NCBI GenBank assembly: GCA_030646745.1
Contig: JAUSKV010000129.1
Location: 1 to 5,289, forward strand
Origin: Sulfurimonas sp.
GTDB taxonomy: Bacteria; Campylobacterota; Campylobacteria; Campylobacterales; Sulfurimonadaceae
Direction of reading: 5' to 3'
Length of the DNA stretch: 5,289 nucleotides
The notes beneath the pieces are model-generated. The model was not told the DNA's origin, searched no databases, and saw only the letters and a list, made by a program, of their open reading frames with translations. The position numbers and the translations under genes are program-made. Numbering within the stretch: position 1 is the first letter of the stretch; each line of letters starts with the position of its first letter. Of this stretch, positions 1-4,984 are shown in pieces.

Positions 1-1692
1 CTCCTCAATTCCTATGACAAAAACATGGTCAAACTCCAAACCTTTTGAAGCGTGAATGCTCATCATATAAATACTCTCACCCTCCATCTGATCCTGTTCA
101 CTCTGGAGAGTCAGCTCGTTTAAAAATTCATCAAGACTGGACTCGGGTGATTTTTTTACAAAATCACGAAATAGACCGTAGAACTCATCCATGTTGAGCG
201 TTCTCTCCTGCTCATCCTGCATGCCGGCATAAATATTTTTGAGATGAAAAGTATCTTCGAGCAAATCAATAAAGTCGTATGTTGACTCTTTCGCAATCTG
301 AGCAACATGTTCAATATCTTTTATGAACTTTTTGAGTGTTTGCGCATTTTTCTTTTTCACAAGCGCTTCCAACTCTTCTAAAGAAGCATTTGTAACATAT
401 TCAAAAATAGATGTATCATTTTTGTGAGCCGCAAGTTCCACCTTGTCTATACTTGCCTTTCCAAAACCTCTTTTTGGTTTATTTACTATTCGCTTAAATG
501 AAAAATCATCATGAAAATTTGTTATAACCCTTATGTAACTTATCAAATCTTTAATCTCAGCTCTATCGTAAAAACGAAGACCGCCAACCAGTTTATAAGC
601 TATTCCGGCACGGTTTAAACCCTCTTCAATGGAACGGCTCAGAACATTTACTCTGTATAAAATAGCTACATCCACTCCGCGAACGCCTGAATTTAAAAGC
701 TTATTTATTTTGAGTGCTATTTTTCTAGCCTCTTCACTCTCATCATTTGAGTTTAAGATAGCTACATCCTCACCGCTCCCTCTTGTGCCTATTAGCTTTT
801 TACCGAGTCTTGAACGGTTATGCTCTATGAGTGCATTCGCAACCTTTAAGATTGGCTCTTTTGAACGGTAATTCTCTTCGAGTTTAAAAACATTTGTACC
901 TGTAAAATCTTCATGAAACTCCATTATATTCCTGATGTGCGCACCACGCCAACCGTAAATACTCTGATCGTCATCGCCTACAACACAGATATTTGAATGT
1001 GCCGTACATAACTTTTGTAAAAGTTTTAGTTGCAACTCATTTGTATCTTGGTACTCATCAATCATTATGTACTGATATTTTTCAGATGTTTTTTGTGCCA
1101 ACTCTGGATTTTGCTCTAACAGCCTGTATGTCAAAGCTATCAAATCATCAAAATCAACGAGATTATTCTCTTTTAAATACTCTTCATACTCTTCATAAAC
1201 TTTTGCAATCTGCTGATAATTAAAAAGCTCCGCCTGTTTATAAGCGTCATCCGGACTCATAAGAGAGTTCTTATATCTTGAAATTTCACTTGCTATCAAA
1301 GGAGTTGGAAGTTCTGAATTGATAGTTTTTATAATTCTTTTCTTATCATCCGTATCAATGACTACAAAATTATTTTGTCTATTTAAAAGATGTATATTAA
1401 ATTTTAAAAAGAGTAAGCCAAACTTATGAAAGGTGCATAAAAGCGGTGGATATGCCACTTCACGTATCATCTCCAAGGAGCGCTCCCGCATCTCTTTTGC
1501 GGCTTTATTCGTAAATGTAAGTGTCAAAATATTTGAAGCAGGAATACCAACCTCTTCAATCAAATAAGCAAGCCTTGAAACTATAGTAGTTGTCTTGCCG
1601 CTTCCCGCACCAGCCAAAATCAAAACAGGACCTTCCGTTTGTCTTACGGCTTTTGCTTGCTCTTCGTTTAATTTTTTAAATATTTTTTCCAT
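1..1692 (-). CDS. UvrD/Rep/PcrA-type SF1 DNA helicase, 3' end cut off by window edge
   Basis: ATP-dependent 3'-5' DNA helicase of superfamily 1A, the family acting in nucleotide excision and mismatch repair and at stalled forks. I translated the minus strand from the ATG at 1692; the frame stays open for 564 codons to base 1. Motifs appear in the family order: Q motif LNEEQ (8-12, Q12); Walker A GAGSGKTT (28-35, K33); motif Ia TFTNKAAKEM (59-68); TFHKFG (87-92); Walker B DEYQDTN (212-218); motif III VGDDDQSIYGWRGA (238-251); motif IV ENYRS (273-277); YRVNVLSRSIEEGL (346-359); GGLRFYDRAEIKDL (370-383); motif V SIHASKGLEFDHVFVIG (545-561). Motif VI and the C-terminal tail, about 100-200 residues in this family, lie outside. 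The visible part is intact. SD sequence is weak (gtggaaaac before ATG). It is divergent from the LysR gene. UvrD, Rep and PcrA cannot be separated here, so no symbol is given. Family assignment is very secure. Confidence 0.96.
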   Translation of the reverse strand, partial: MEKIFKKLNEEQAKAVRQTEGPVLILAGAGSGKTTTIVSRLAYLIEEVGIPASNILTLTFTNKAAKEMRERSLEMIREVAYPPLLCTFHKFGLLFLKFNIHLLNRQNNFVVIDTDDKKRIIKTINSELPTPLIASEISRYKNSLMSPDDAYKQAELFNYQQIAKVYEEYEEYLKENNLVDFDDLIALTYRLLEQNPELAQKTSEKYQYIMIDEYQDTNELQLKLLQKLCTAHSNICVVGDDDQSIYGWRGAHIRNIMEFHEDFTGTNVFKLEENYRSKEPILKVANALIEHNRSRLGKKLIGTRGSGEDVAILNSNDESEEARKIALKINKLLNSGVRGVDVAILYRVNVLSRSIEEGLNRAGIAYKLVGGLRFYDRAEIKDLISYIRVITNFHDDFSFKRIVNKPKRGFGKASIDKVELAAHKNDTSIFEYVTNASLEELEALVKKKNAQTLKKFIKDIEHVAQIAKESTYDFIDLLEDTFHLKNIYAGMQDEQERTLNMDEFYGLFRDFVKKSPESSLDEFLNELTLQSEQDQMEGESIYMMSIHASKGLEFDHVFVIGIEE

Positions 1693-1734
1693 GTTTTCCA
1701 CTATTATGACGTTCAGTATTTGTTAATTATTTTT

Positions 1735-1740
1735 ATTATA
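1735..1740 (-). promoter_or_regulatory. Possible -10 box for the helicase gene
   Basis: A perfect TATAAT reads on the minus strand 42 nt before the helicase start codon. No good -35 hexamer lies 16-18 nt upstream. That fits Campylobacterota vegetative promoters, which rely mainly on the -10 element, but AT-rich DNA gives such matches by chance. Confidence 0.4.
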
Positions 1741-1770
1741 ACTAAATACCAGTAAATTATTACAGAACTA

Positions 1771-1799
1771 TTGCAATAATTATAATTATGAGTTATAAT
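1771..1799 (+). promoter_or_regulatory. Predicted sigma70-type promoter of the LysR gene
   Basis: TTGCAA at 1771-1776 (4 of 6 matches to TTGACA) and a perfect TATAAT at 1794-1799 are separated by exactly 17 nt. The predicted transcription start, near 1806, leaves a leader of about 25 nt before the ATG at 1831. The -35 hexamer is the core of a perfect 10-bp palindrome, TATTGCAATA (1769-1778), and the -10 hexamer is part of the dyad at 1778-1800. A regulator bound there would be expected to block RNA polymerase. Confidence 0.65.
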
Positions 1800-1800
1800 T
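1778..1800. promoter_or_regulatory. 23-bp dyad, candidate LysR autoregulatory operator
   Basis: Inverted repeat AATTATAA-N7-TTATAATT has perfect 8-bp arms. It contains the T-N11-A pattern typical of LysR-family sites, with T at 1783 and A at 1795. It lies 31 nt before the LysR start codon and covers the predicted -10 box. LysR regulators commonly repress their own gene from such a site. Because both arms are pure A/T, chance occurrence in this AT-rich spacer is a real alternative. Confidence 0.5.
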
Positions 1801-1820
1801 TTATTATCAATATTACTTAT

Positions 1821-1824
1821 AGGA
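1821..1824 (+). promoter_or_regulatory. Ribosome binding site of the LysR gene
   Basis: AGGA sits 6 nt before the ATG at 1831. This supports that start and the full-length N-terminal helix-turn-helix. Confidence 0.7.
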
Positions 1825-1830
1825 ATTATT

Positions 1831-2733
1831 ATGTTAAAAGATTTTGCAAAATTGCAAACATTCTTAATGGTTATAAAAGAGAAAAGTTTTTCTAAAGCGT
1901 CAGCAAAATTGGGCATCTCTCAGCCCGCAGTTACTCAACAAATTAAATTTATTGAAGATTATCTTGATACTAAAATAGTTGAGCGAAAGAAAAATGGAAT
2001 TATCCTTACAAAAGAGGGTGAAGATTTGTATAGGATAGCCCAAAGACTTGATAAAGCAATTTCAAATAGTGAAAAAGAACTTCTAAAAATCATAAATAAA
2101 GAGTTTACTTTTATTATGGGTTCATCCTATGCAATTGGCAATTACATACTTCCAAATTATCTTTGTGATATAAAAAAAAGAATCGGTAATGAAGTGCATA
2201 TGTTGGTGGGTTCATCAGCTGAAATGATAGACCAACTTGAAGATAAAAAAATAGATGTTGCCCTTATAGAATCGCCTGTAATCAGAGACGGAATTATCTA
2301 TAGAGAGTGGGTGGAGGATGAGCTTGTAGTATTTTCAAATCAACAGATTCCAAAACATCTCAAAGTTGAAGATTTAATGGGATTTGATTGGATTTGCCGT
2401 GATGAAAACTCACATACAAGAAAACTTACTTCAGAAATATTTGAAGAGATGGGCGTTCAGTGCGGAAGCTTTAATGTGCTCGCAGTTTTGAGCAGCCCTA
2501 CTTCCATAAAAGAGTCTATTCTTCATGCAGATCAAAATTCTGAGAGACCTTTGGTTTCTGTAATGTCAAGACATGTGATTCAAAGTGAGATAGCAGAGGG
2601 AAGACTTTTTGAGGCAAGACTTAAGAATTATAAAATAGAGAGAAAATTTTATATAGCTTACTCAAAAGAGAAAAAACATGACGCTTTTGTCGATAATGTT
2701 GTAAATTTTCTGCTTTCTTTGACAAAAATATAA
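1831..2733 (+). CDS. LysR-family transcriptional regulator, CysL/YeiE-like
   Basis: Complete 300-residue cytoplasmic DNA-binding regulator, the usual length for LysR proteins. An N-terminal winged helix-turn-helix spans residues 5-62; its recognition region is SFSKASAKLGISQPAVTQQI (19-38), followed by the wing ending at ILTKEGE. A linker helix (about 64-90) leads to a periplasmic-binding-protein-like effector domain (92-298). That domain opens with GSSYAIGNYILP (97-108), where small polar residues often contact the ligand, and has W188-I189-C190-R191 followed by S195, T197 and R198. This WIxR..xSxTR pattern resembles CysL/YeiE-type members. The start is supported by AGGA 6 nt upstream. The gene has its own promoter with an overlapping dyad, so autorepression is likely. 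It is divergent from a helicase, an unusual target, and convergent with the cysK operon. Family is certain; effector and target genes are unknown, and a sulfur role is inference from the subfamily resemblance and the nearby cysK. Confidence 0.96.
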   Translation: MLKDFAKLQTFLMVIKEKSFSKASAKLGISQPAVTQQIKFIEDYLDTKIVERKKNGIILTKEGEDLYRIAQRLDKAISNSEKELLKIINKEFTFIMGSSYAIGNYILPNYLCDIKKRIGNEVHMLVGSSAEMIDQLEDKKIDVALIESPVIRDGIIYREWVEDELVVFSNQQIPKHLKVEDLMGFDWICRDENSHTRKLTSEIFEEMGVQCGSFNVLAVLSSPTSIKESILHADQNSERPLVSVMSRHVIQSEIAEGRLFEARLKNYKIERKFYIAYSKEKKHDAFVDNVVNFLLSLTKI

Positions 2734-2735
2734 TT

Positions 2736-2760
2736 TAAGGGCAAGTTGCCCTTATTTTTT
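2736..2760. terminator. Rho-independent terminator shared by convergent genes
   Basis: An 8-bp stem (2736-2743 pairs with 2747-2754, core AGGGCA/TGCCCT) closes a 3-nt loop and is followed by T6 at 2755-2760, a textbook terminator for the LysR gene. The stop codon of the minus-strand gene (2752-2754) lies inside the stem. On the minus strand the hairpin is followed by a broken A/T tract with a T5 run, so it may also end that operon, less efficiently. Confidence 0.85.
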
Positions 2761-3210
2761 CAGAAACTTTGAATTTTCCGGATTTGATAAAAAAGATGCC
2801 ATTGAATTTTCAACGCCTCTCTCATCAATCTCTTTATGAGCGTGATTTTCTTCTTCATAACTAGCTAAATTGATTAAAACTGGTGTTTCATCTATAATGA
2901 TTTGCATAATGCTCAAGAGTGGTACGGTCACAAAACTGCCAATATTTTCCACTCCAAAACCAGCCTCGAAAATTAAAAAATCTCCCTGAATTAGAGCTGT
3001 TTCAAATGTATAGCCTGCTAAGAAAAAAAGAGTTAGCGGGCGAAACTCTGCATTAATTTTACTCGGTAATTCAGGCTCAAAGCTAATCTCTTCTATCCTA
3101 CATAAAATCCCAAAATTTTGTTCTTTCTCAAAAAAATAGATTATCATATCACGAATGTTTTTTTGCATCAACGAAGCAAATTGCTTGTCTTCTATTACAT
3201 TTTCTAACAA
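2752..3210 (-). CDS. Uncharacterised 152-residue protein, possibly SspB-like
   Basis: I do not recognise this protein with certainty. It begins at TTG 3210, supported by AAGGA 7 nt upstream; the first in-frame ATG would lose 14 residues. It is probably soluble, with no signal peptide or clear membrane segment. An N-terminal helix (about 10-30) precedes alternating strands, including LTLFFLAG (59-66), FLIFEAGFG (78-86) and VTVPLLSIMQII (94-105). A polar, acidic tail rich in E, N and H (119-145) ends in SKFLKK. Helix, strands, FxAxFG then V.VPL.xI, then a flexible acidic tail with a short basic-hydrophobic end is the layout of SspB, the adaptor delivering ssrA-tagged proteins to ClpXP (E. coli: FNARFGG, VSVPLAAVLAI, tail ending LRVVK). 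This parallel is from memory and short, so function is tentative. It is the last gene of the cysK operon, 28 nt after the class IV enzyme. The CDS itself looks real because of its SD and tight spacing. Confidence 0.85.
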   Translation of the reverse strand: MLENVIEDKQFASLMQKNIRDMIIYFFEKEQNFGILCRIEEISFEPELPSKINAEFRPLTLFFLAGYTFETALIQGDFLIFEAGFGVENIGSFVTVPLLSIMQIIIDETPVLINLASYEEENHAHKEIDERGVENSMASFLSNPENSKFLKK

Positions 3211-3217
3211 TTTCTTT

Positions 3218-3222
3218 TCCTT
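3218..3222 (-). promoter_or_regulatory. Ribosome binding site deciding a TTG start
   Basis: AAGGA on the minus strand lies 7 nt before TTG 3210. No ATG or GTG is similarly placed, so it identifies TTG as the initiation codon of the 152-residue protein. Confidence 0.7.
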
Positions 3223-3238
3223 GTATTTATTGGTGCAA

Positions 3239-3832
3239 TTATATCAGAAACTCACATTTTTCTAATATCTCAAAATCTATCATCGCATTCAAAAGAGCTA
3301 CTTTTGAAAAACTCCTAAGTTGACTCACTTTTATTTCTGTTTCAACTATTTTGCCCTCATCCAAAAGCCTCTCTCTCGTCGTACCCTTCAAAAGTGGCTC
3401 TTTTGGCGTTATCCACTGACCATTGCTATAAAAAGCTATGTTAGCAATAGTTGTATCTGTTACCAATAAATTTTTAATAATAAGCACATCATCACACCCA
3501 TCCCTTTTGGAATAGAATGCCTCCAAATCTTCCCTAAAAGTAGACTTTTGCGCATAGTTTATCTCATTGTTAAAAATGAGTTTCAGAGAATTCACCACTC
3601 TTTTTTTGTATGTATGATATGAGATAATAATAGGGACATTCGCATGTGGAGTATAAACTAAACGGCATCTGTAAAGACCTATTTCTGGGGCTTTTATTTG
3701 CTCTTCAAGATTCTTAACCTCTTTTATTCCAAAAGCGTTTAAAACCCTCTCGTATCGCTTTTGATGGTATGCCATGTGTAAAGCCTTTCCATCAATAACT
3801 TTAATAGTCTCAAAATAGCTATTACTCTTCAT
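3239..3832 (-). CDS. Short class IV PLP enzyme, aminodeoxychorismate lyase-like
   Basis: A cytoplasmic fold-type IV PLP enzyme, the family of aminodeoxychorismate lyase (PabC), branched-chain aminotransferase and D-amino acid aminotransferase. The N-terminal FETIKVIDG (7-15) and HQKR (23-26) match the first class IV domain. The likely PLP-binding lysine is K96 in AQKSTFR. VTDTTIANIAF (124-134) is the cofactor loop, with D126 where the classical families carry Glu binding the pyridine nitrogen. PLLKGTTRERLL (146-157) is the phosphate-site segment. At 197 residues it is much shorter than E. coli PabC (about 270) but keeps both domains' motifs, so it is a compact form and not a fragment. Its ATG lies inside the end of cysK (11-nt overlap) with no clear SD, so translational coupling is likely. 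p-Aminobenzoate (folate) synthesis is the best guess; another amino-acid transaminase or lyase role is possible. No pabA or pabB is in view. Confidence 0.9.
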   Translation of the reverse strand: MKSNSYFETIKVIDGKALHMAYHQKRYERVLNAFGIKEVKNLEEQIKAPEIGLYRCRLVYTPHANVPIIISYHTYKKRVVNSLKLIFNNEINYAQKSTFREDLEAFYSKRDGCDDVLIIKNLLVTDTTIANIAFYSNGQWITPKEPLLKGTTRERLLDEGKIVETEIKVSQLRSFSKVALLNAMIDFEILEKCEFLI

Positions 3833-4748
3833 TAAAGAGTGCCGTACTTAAATATCTTTCACCCGTATCGCATAAAATAGTAACTAAAGTTTTGCCCTGA
3901 AACTCTGCTCTTGAGGCGACTTGCATGGTAGCCCAAACATTTGCACCGGCTGAAATTCCAACAAGCAGACCCTCCTCTCTTGCCAACATTCTCGCTGTAC
4001 TTAGAGCATCTTCATTACTCACTTTTATAACTTCTCCATACACTGTCACATCAAGAATATCCGGAATAAATCCCGCACCGATTCCTTGAATCATGTGAGC
4101 ACCGGCGACCCCGCCAGAGAGTACTGGAGAGTTTTGGGGTTCAACTGCAAAAATCGCTATATTTGGCACCTCTTCTTTTAAAACTTTTGAAGTTCCGCCA
4201 AGTGTTCCACCTGTTCCAACAGCCGCAACGAAAGCATCAATATTTTTGTCTGTATCTCGAAGTATCTCTACTGCAGTTGTTAACATGTGGATTTCCGGAT
4301 TCGATTTGTTTTGAAATTGCTGAAGTATGATACTGTTTGAAATATTTATTTGAAGCTCCACTGCCTCAGAAATAGCTCCACTCATCCCTTTGGAAGCCGG
4401 AGTTAAAACAAGTTCCGCACCCAGTGCTTTAAGCAAATTCCTTCTCTCTATACTCATAGATTCAGGCATTGTTAAAATAAGTTTTAGATTTAGTGCGGCA
4501 CAAACTGCGGCAAGTGCAATTCCTGTATTTCCACTTGTAGGCTCGATTATAATAGTGTCATGCATAATCTTGCCCTCCTCCATTGCTCTTCTAATCATGT
4601 TAAAACCTATTCTATCCTTGACCGAGCTAGTTGGATTCATGAATTCACATTTACCAAGAATAGTTGCACCCGTAAGTGCAGATGGCTTATTTAATCTAAC
4701 AAGTGGCGTATTACCGATAAGTTCTGTAATATTTTGTGCTATTTTCAT
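3822..4748 (-). CDS. cysK: Cysteine synthase (O-acetylserine sulfhydrylase)
   Basis: Cytoplasmic PLP enzyme making L-cysteine from O-acetylserine and sulfide, the last step of sulfur assimilation. It is complete at 308 residues, normal for CysK/CysM. Order of motifs: N-terminal IGNTPLVRLN (11-20); PLP lysine K44 in NPTSSVKDRIG; substrate loop TSGNTG (71-76); phosphate-binding GTGGT (178-182); QGIGAGF (221-227); GISAGA (264-269), with S266 contacting the PLP nitrogen; C-terminal CDTGERYLST (293-302). The long beta8-beta9 region and the QGIGAGFIP segment favour CysK over CysM, though a cystathionine beta-synthase-like activity cannot be excluded by sequence. AGGAG 5 nt before the ATG fixes the start. 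It is first gene of a likely three-gene operon with the class IV enzyme and the 152-residue protein. No serine acetyltransferase (cysE) is nearby. Confidence 0.96.
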   Translation of the reverse strand: MKIAQNITELIGNTPLVRLNKPSALTGATILGKCEFMNPTSSVKDRIGFNMIRRAMEEGKIMHDTIIIEPTSGNTGIALAAVCAALNLKLILTMPESMSIERRNLLKALGAELVLTPASKGMSGAISEAVELQINISNSIILQQFQNKSNPEIHMLTTAVEILRDTDKNIDAFVAAVGTGGTLGGTSKVLKEEVPNIAIFAVEPQNSPVLSGGVAGAHMIQGIGAGFIPDILDVTVYGEVIKVSNEDALSTARMLAREEGLLVGISAGANVWATMQVASRAEFQGKTLVTILCDTGERYLSTALFNEE

Positions 4749-4753
4749 GGGAA

Positions 4754-4758
4754 CTCCT
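4754..4758 (-). promoter_or_regulatory. Ribosome binding site of cysK
   Basis: AGGAG on the minus strand lies 5 nt before the cysK ATG at 4748. It is the strongest SD in the three-gene operon and suggests efficient initiation at the first gene. Confidence 0.75.
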
Positions 4759-4786
4759 AGTTTATGAGCTGATTTTACACTCTAAA

Positions 4787-4814
4787 GTTATATTTTTTAC
4801 TTAATTTATGAAAA
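4787..4814 (-). promoter_or_regulatory. Possible cysK operon promoter
   Basis: On the minus strand TATAAC (4792-4787) has a weak -35 match, TTTTCA (4814-4809), 16 nt upstream. It lies in the 106-nt gap between the tRNA and cysK and would give a leader of about 30 nt. TAAAAT at 4777-4772 is an alternative -10. Both are weak calls in A/T-rich DNA, and read-through from the tRNA is also possible. Confidence 0.35.
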
Positions 4815-4848
4815 TTGATTGTTTAATAAAGTGGCGTTTTAGGGATTT

Positions 4849-4854
4849 AAAAAA
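4849..4854 (-). terminator. T-run directly after tRNA-Leu, possible 3' end signal
   Basis: Six T residues follow the encoded CCA of the tRNA on the minus strand with no gap. The tRNA acceptor and T stems could serve as the hairpin of an intrinsic terminator, or the run could simply mark the trailer. There is no separate GC-rich stem. Confidence 0.3.
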
Positions 4855-4939
4855 TGGTGCGACCGGGGAGATTTGAACTCCCACACCCGTAGGGCGCTAC
4901 CACCTCAAGGTAGTGTGTCTACCGTTCCACCACGGTCGC
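4855..4939 (-). tRNA. tRNA-Leu (anticodon GAG), CCA encoded
   Basis: An 85-nt minus-strand gene with a full class II tRNA shape. The acceptor arms are GCGACCG and CGGTCGC, then discriminator A and encoded CCA. The D arm is GTGGAACGGTAGACAC. The anticodon stem CTACC/GGTAG encloses loop TTGAGGT, giving anticodon GAG (4906-4904). A long variable arm, GCGCCCTACGGGTGT, marks the leucine type. The T stem GGGAG/CTCCC encloses TTCAAAT. It reads leucine codons CUC and CUU. Sequence is close to E. coli tRNA-Leu(GAG) as I recall it. It lies 45 nt after the atpE stop codon in the same orientation, with a hairpin between, and 106 nt before cysK. Confidence 0.97.
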
Positions 4940-4949
4940 ATTTAGAGGT

Positions 4950-4972
4950 TAAAGCACCGAAGAGGTGCTTTA
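4950..4972 (-). terminator. Hairpin between atpE and tRNA-Leu
   Basis: A 9-bp stem (core AAGCACC/GGTGCTT) with 5-nt loop TCTTC lies 12 nt after the atpE stop codon. On the minus strand only TTTAA follows it, a poor U-tract. It is therefore either a modest intrinsic terminator for atpE or an mRNA 3'-end stabiliser and processing element that lets some transcripts run into the tRNA 10 nt downstream. Confidence 0.65.
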
Positions 4973-4984
4973 TGACTTAGTTGA

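Noticed and set aside
629..871. Plus-strand open frame of 80 codons
   Set aside because: It is antisense to the helicase, whose motifs are intact across this stretch; composition and lack of a recognisable domain mark it as a shadow.
993..1223. Plus-strand open frame of 76 codons
   Set aside because: It is antisense to helicase motifs II and III, which are clearly coding on the minus strand.
1..1692. Helicase as a truncated pseudogene
   Set aside because: The reading frame is open to the window edge with every expected motif in order; the missing motif VI is explained by the window boundary.
1713..1916. Minus-strand open frame of 67 codons across the divergent promoter
   Set aside because: It overlaps the LysR start and helix-turn-helix in antisense, reads through A/T-rich promoter DNA as low-complexity Ile/Asn, and has no good SD.
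4390..4767. Plus-strand open frame of 125 codons
   Set aside because: It is antisense to the cysK N-terminal half, which carries the PLP lysine and TSGNTG motifs; its hydrophobic look comes from the reversed coding pattern.
4803..4816. AATTT-N4-AAATT dyad upstream of cysK as a LysR operator
   Set aside because: Five-bp A/T arms are expected by chance in this composition, and it does not match the arms or spacing of the dyad at 1778-1800.
4855..4939. tRNA 3' end as an integration (att) site
   Set aside because: No integrase, no repeated tRNA 3' segment and no foreign-looking DNA flank it in the window.
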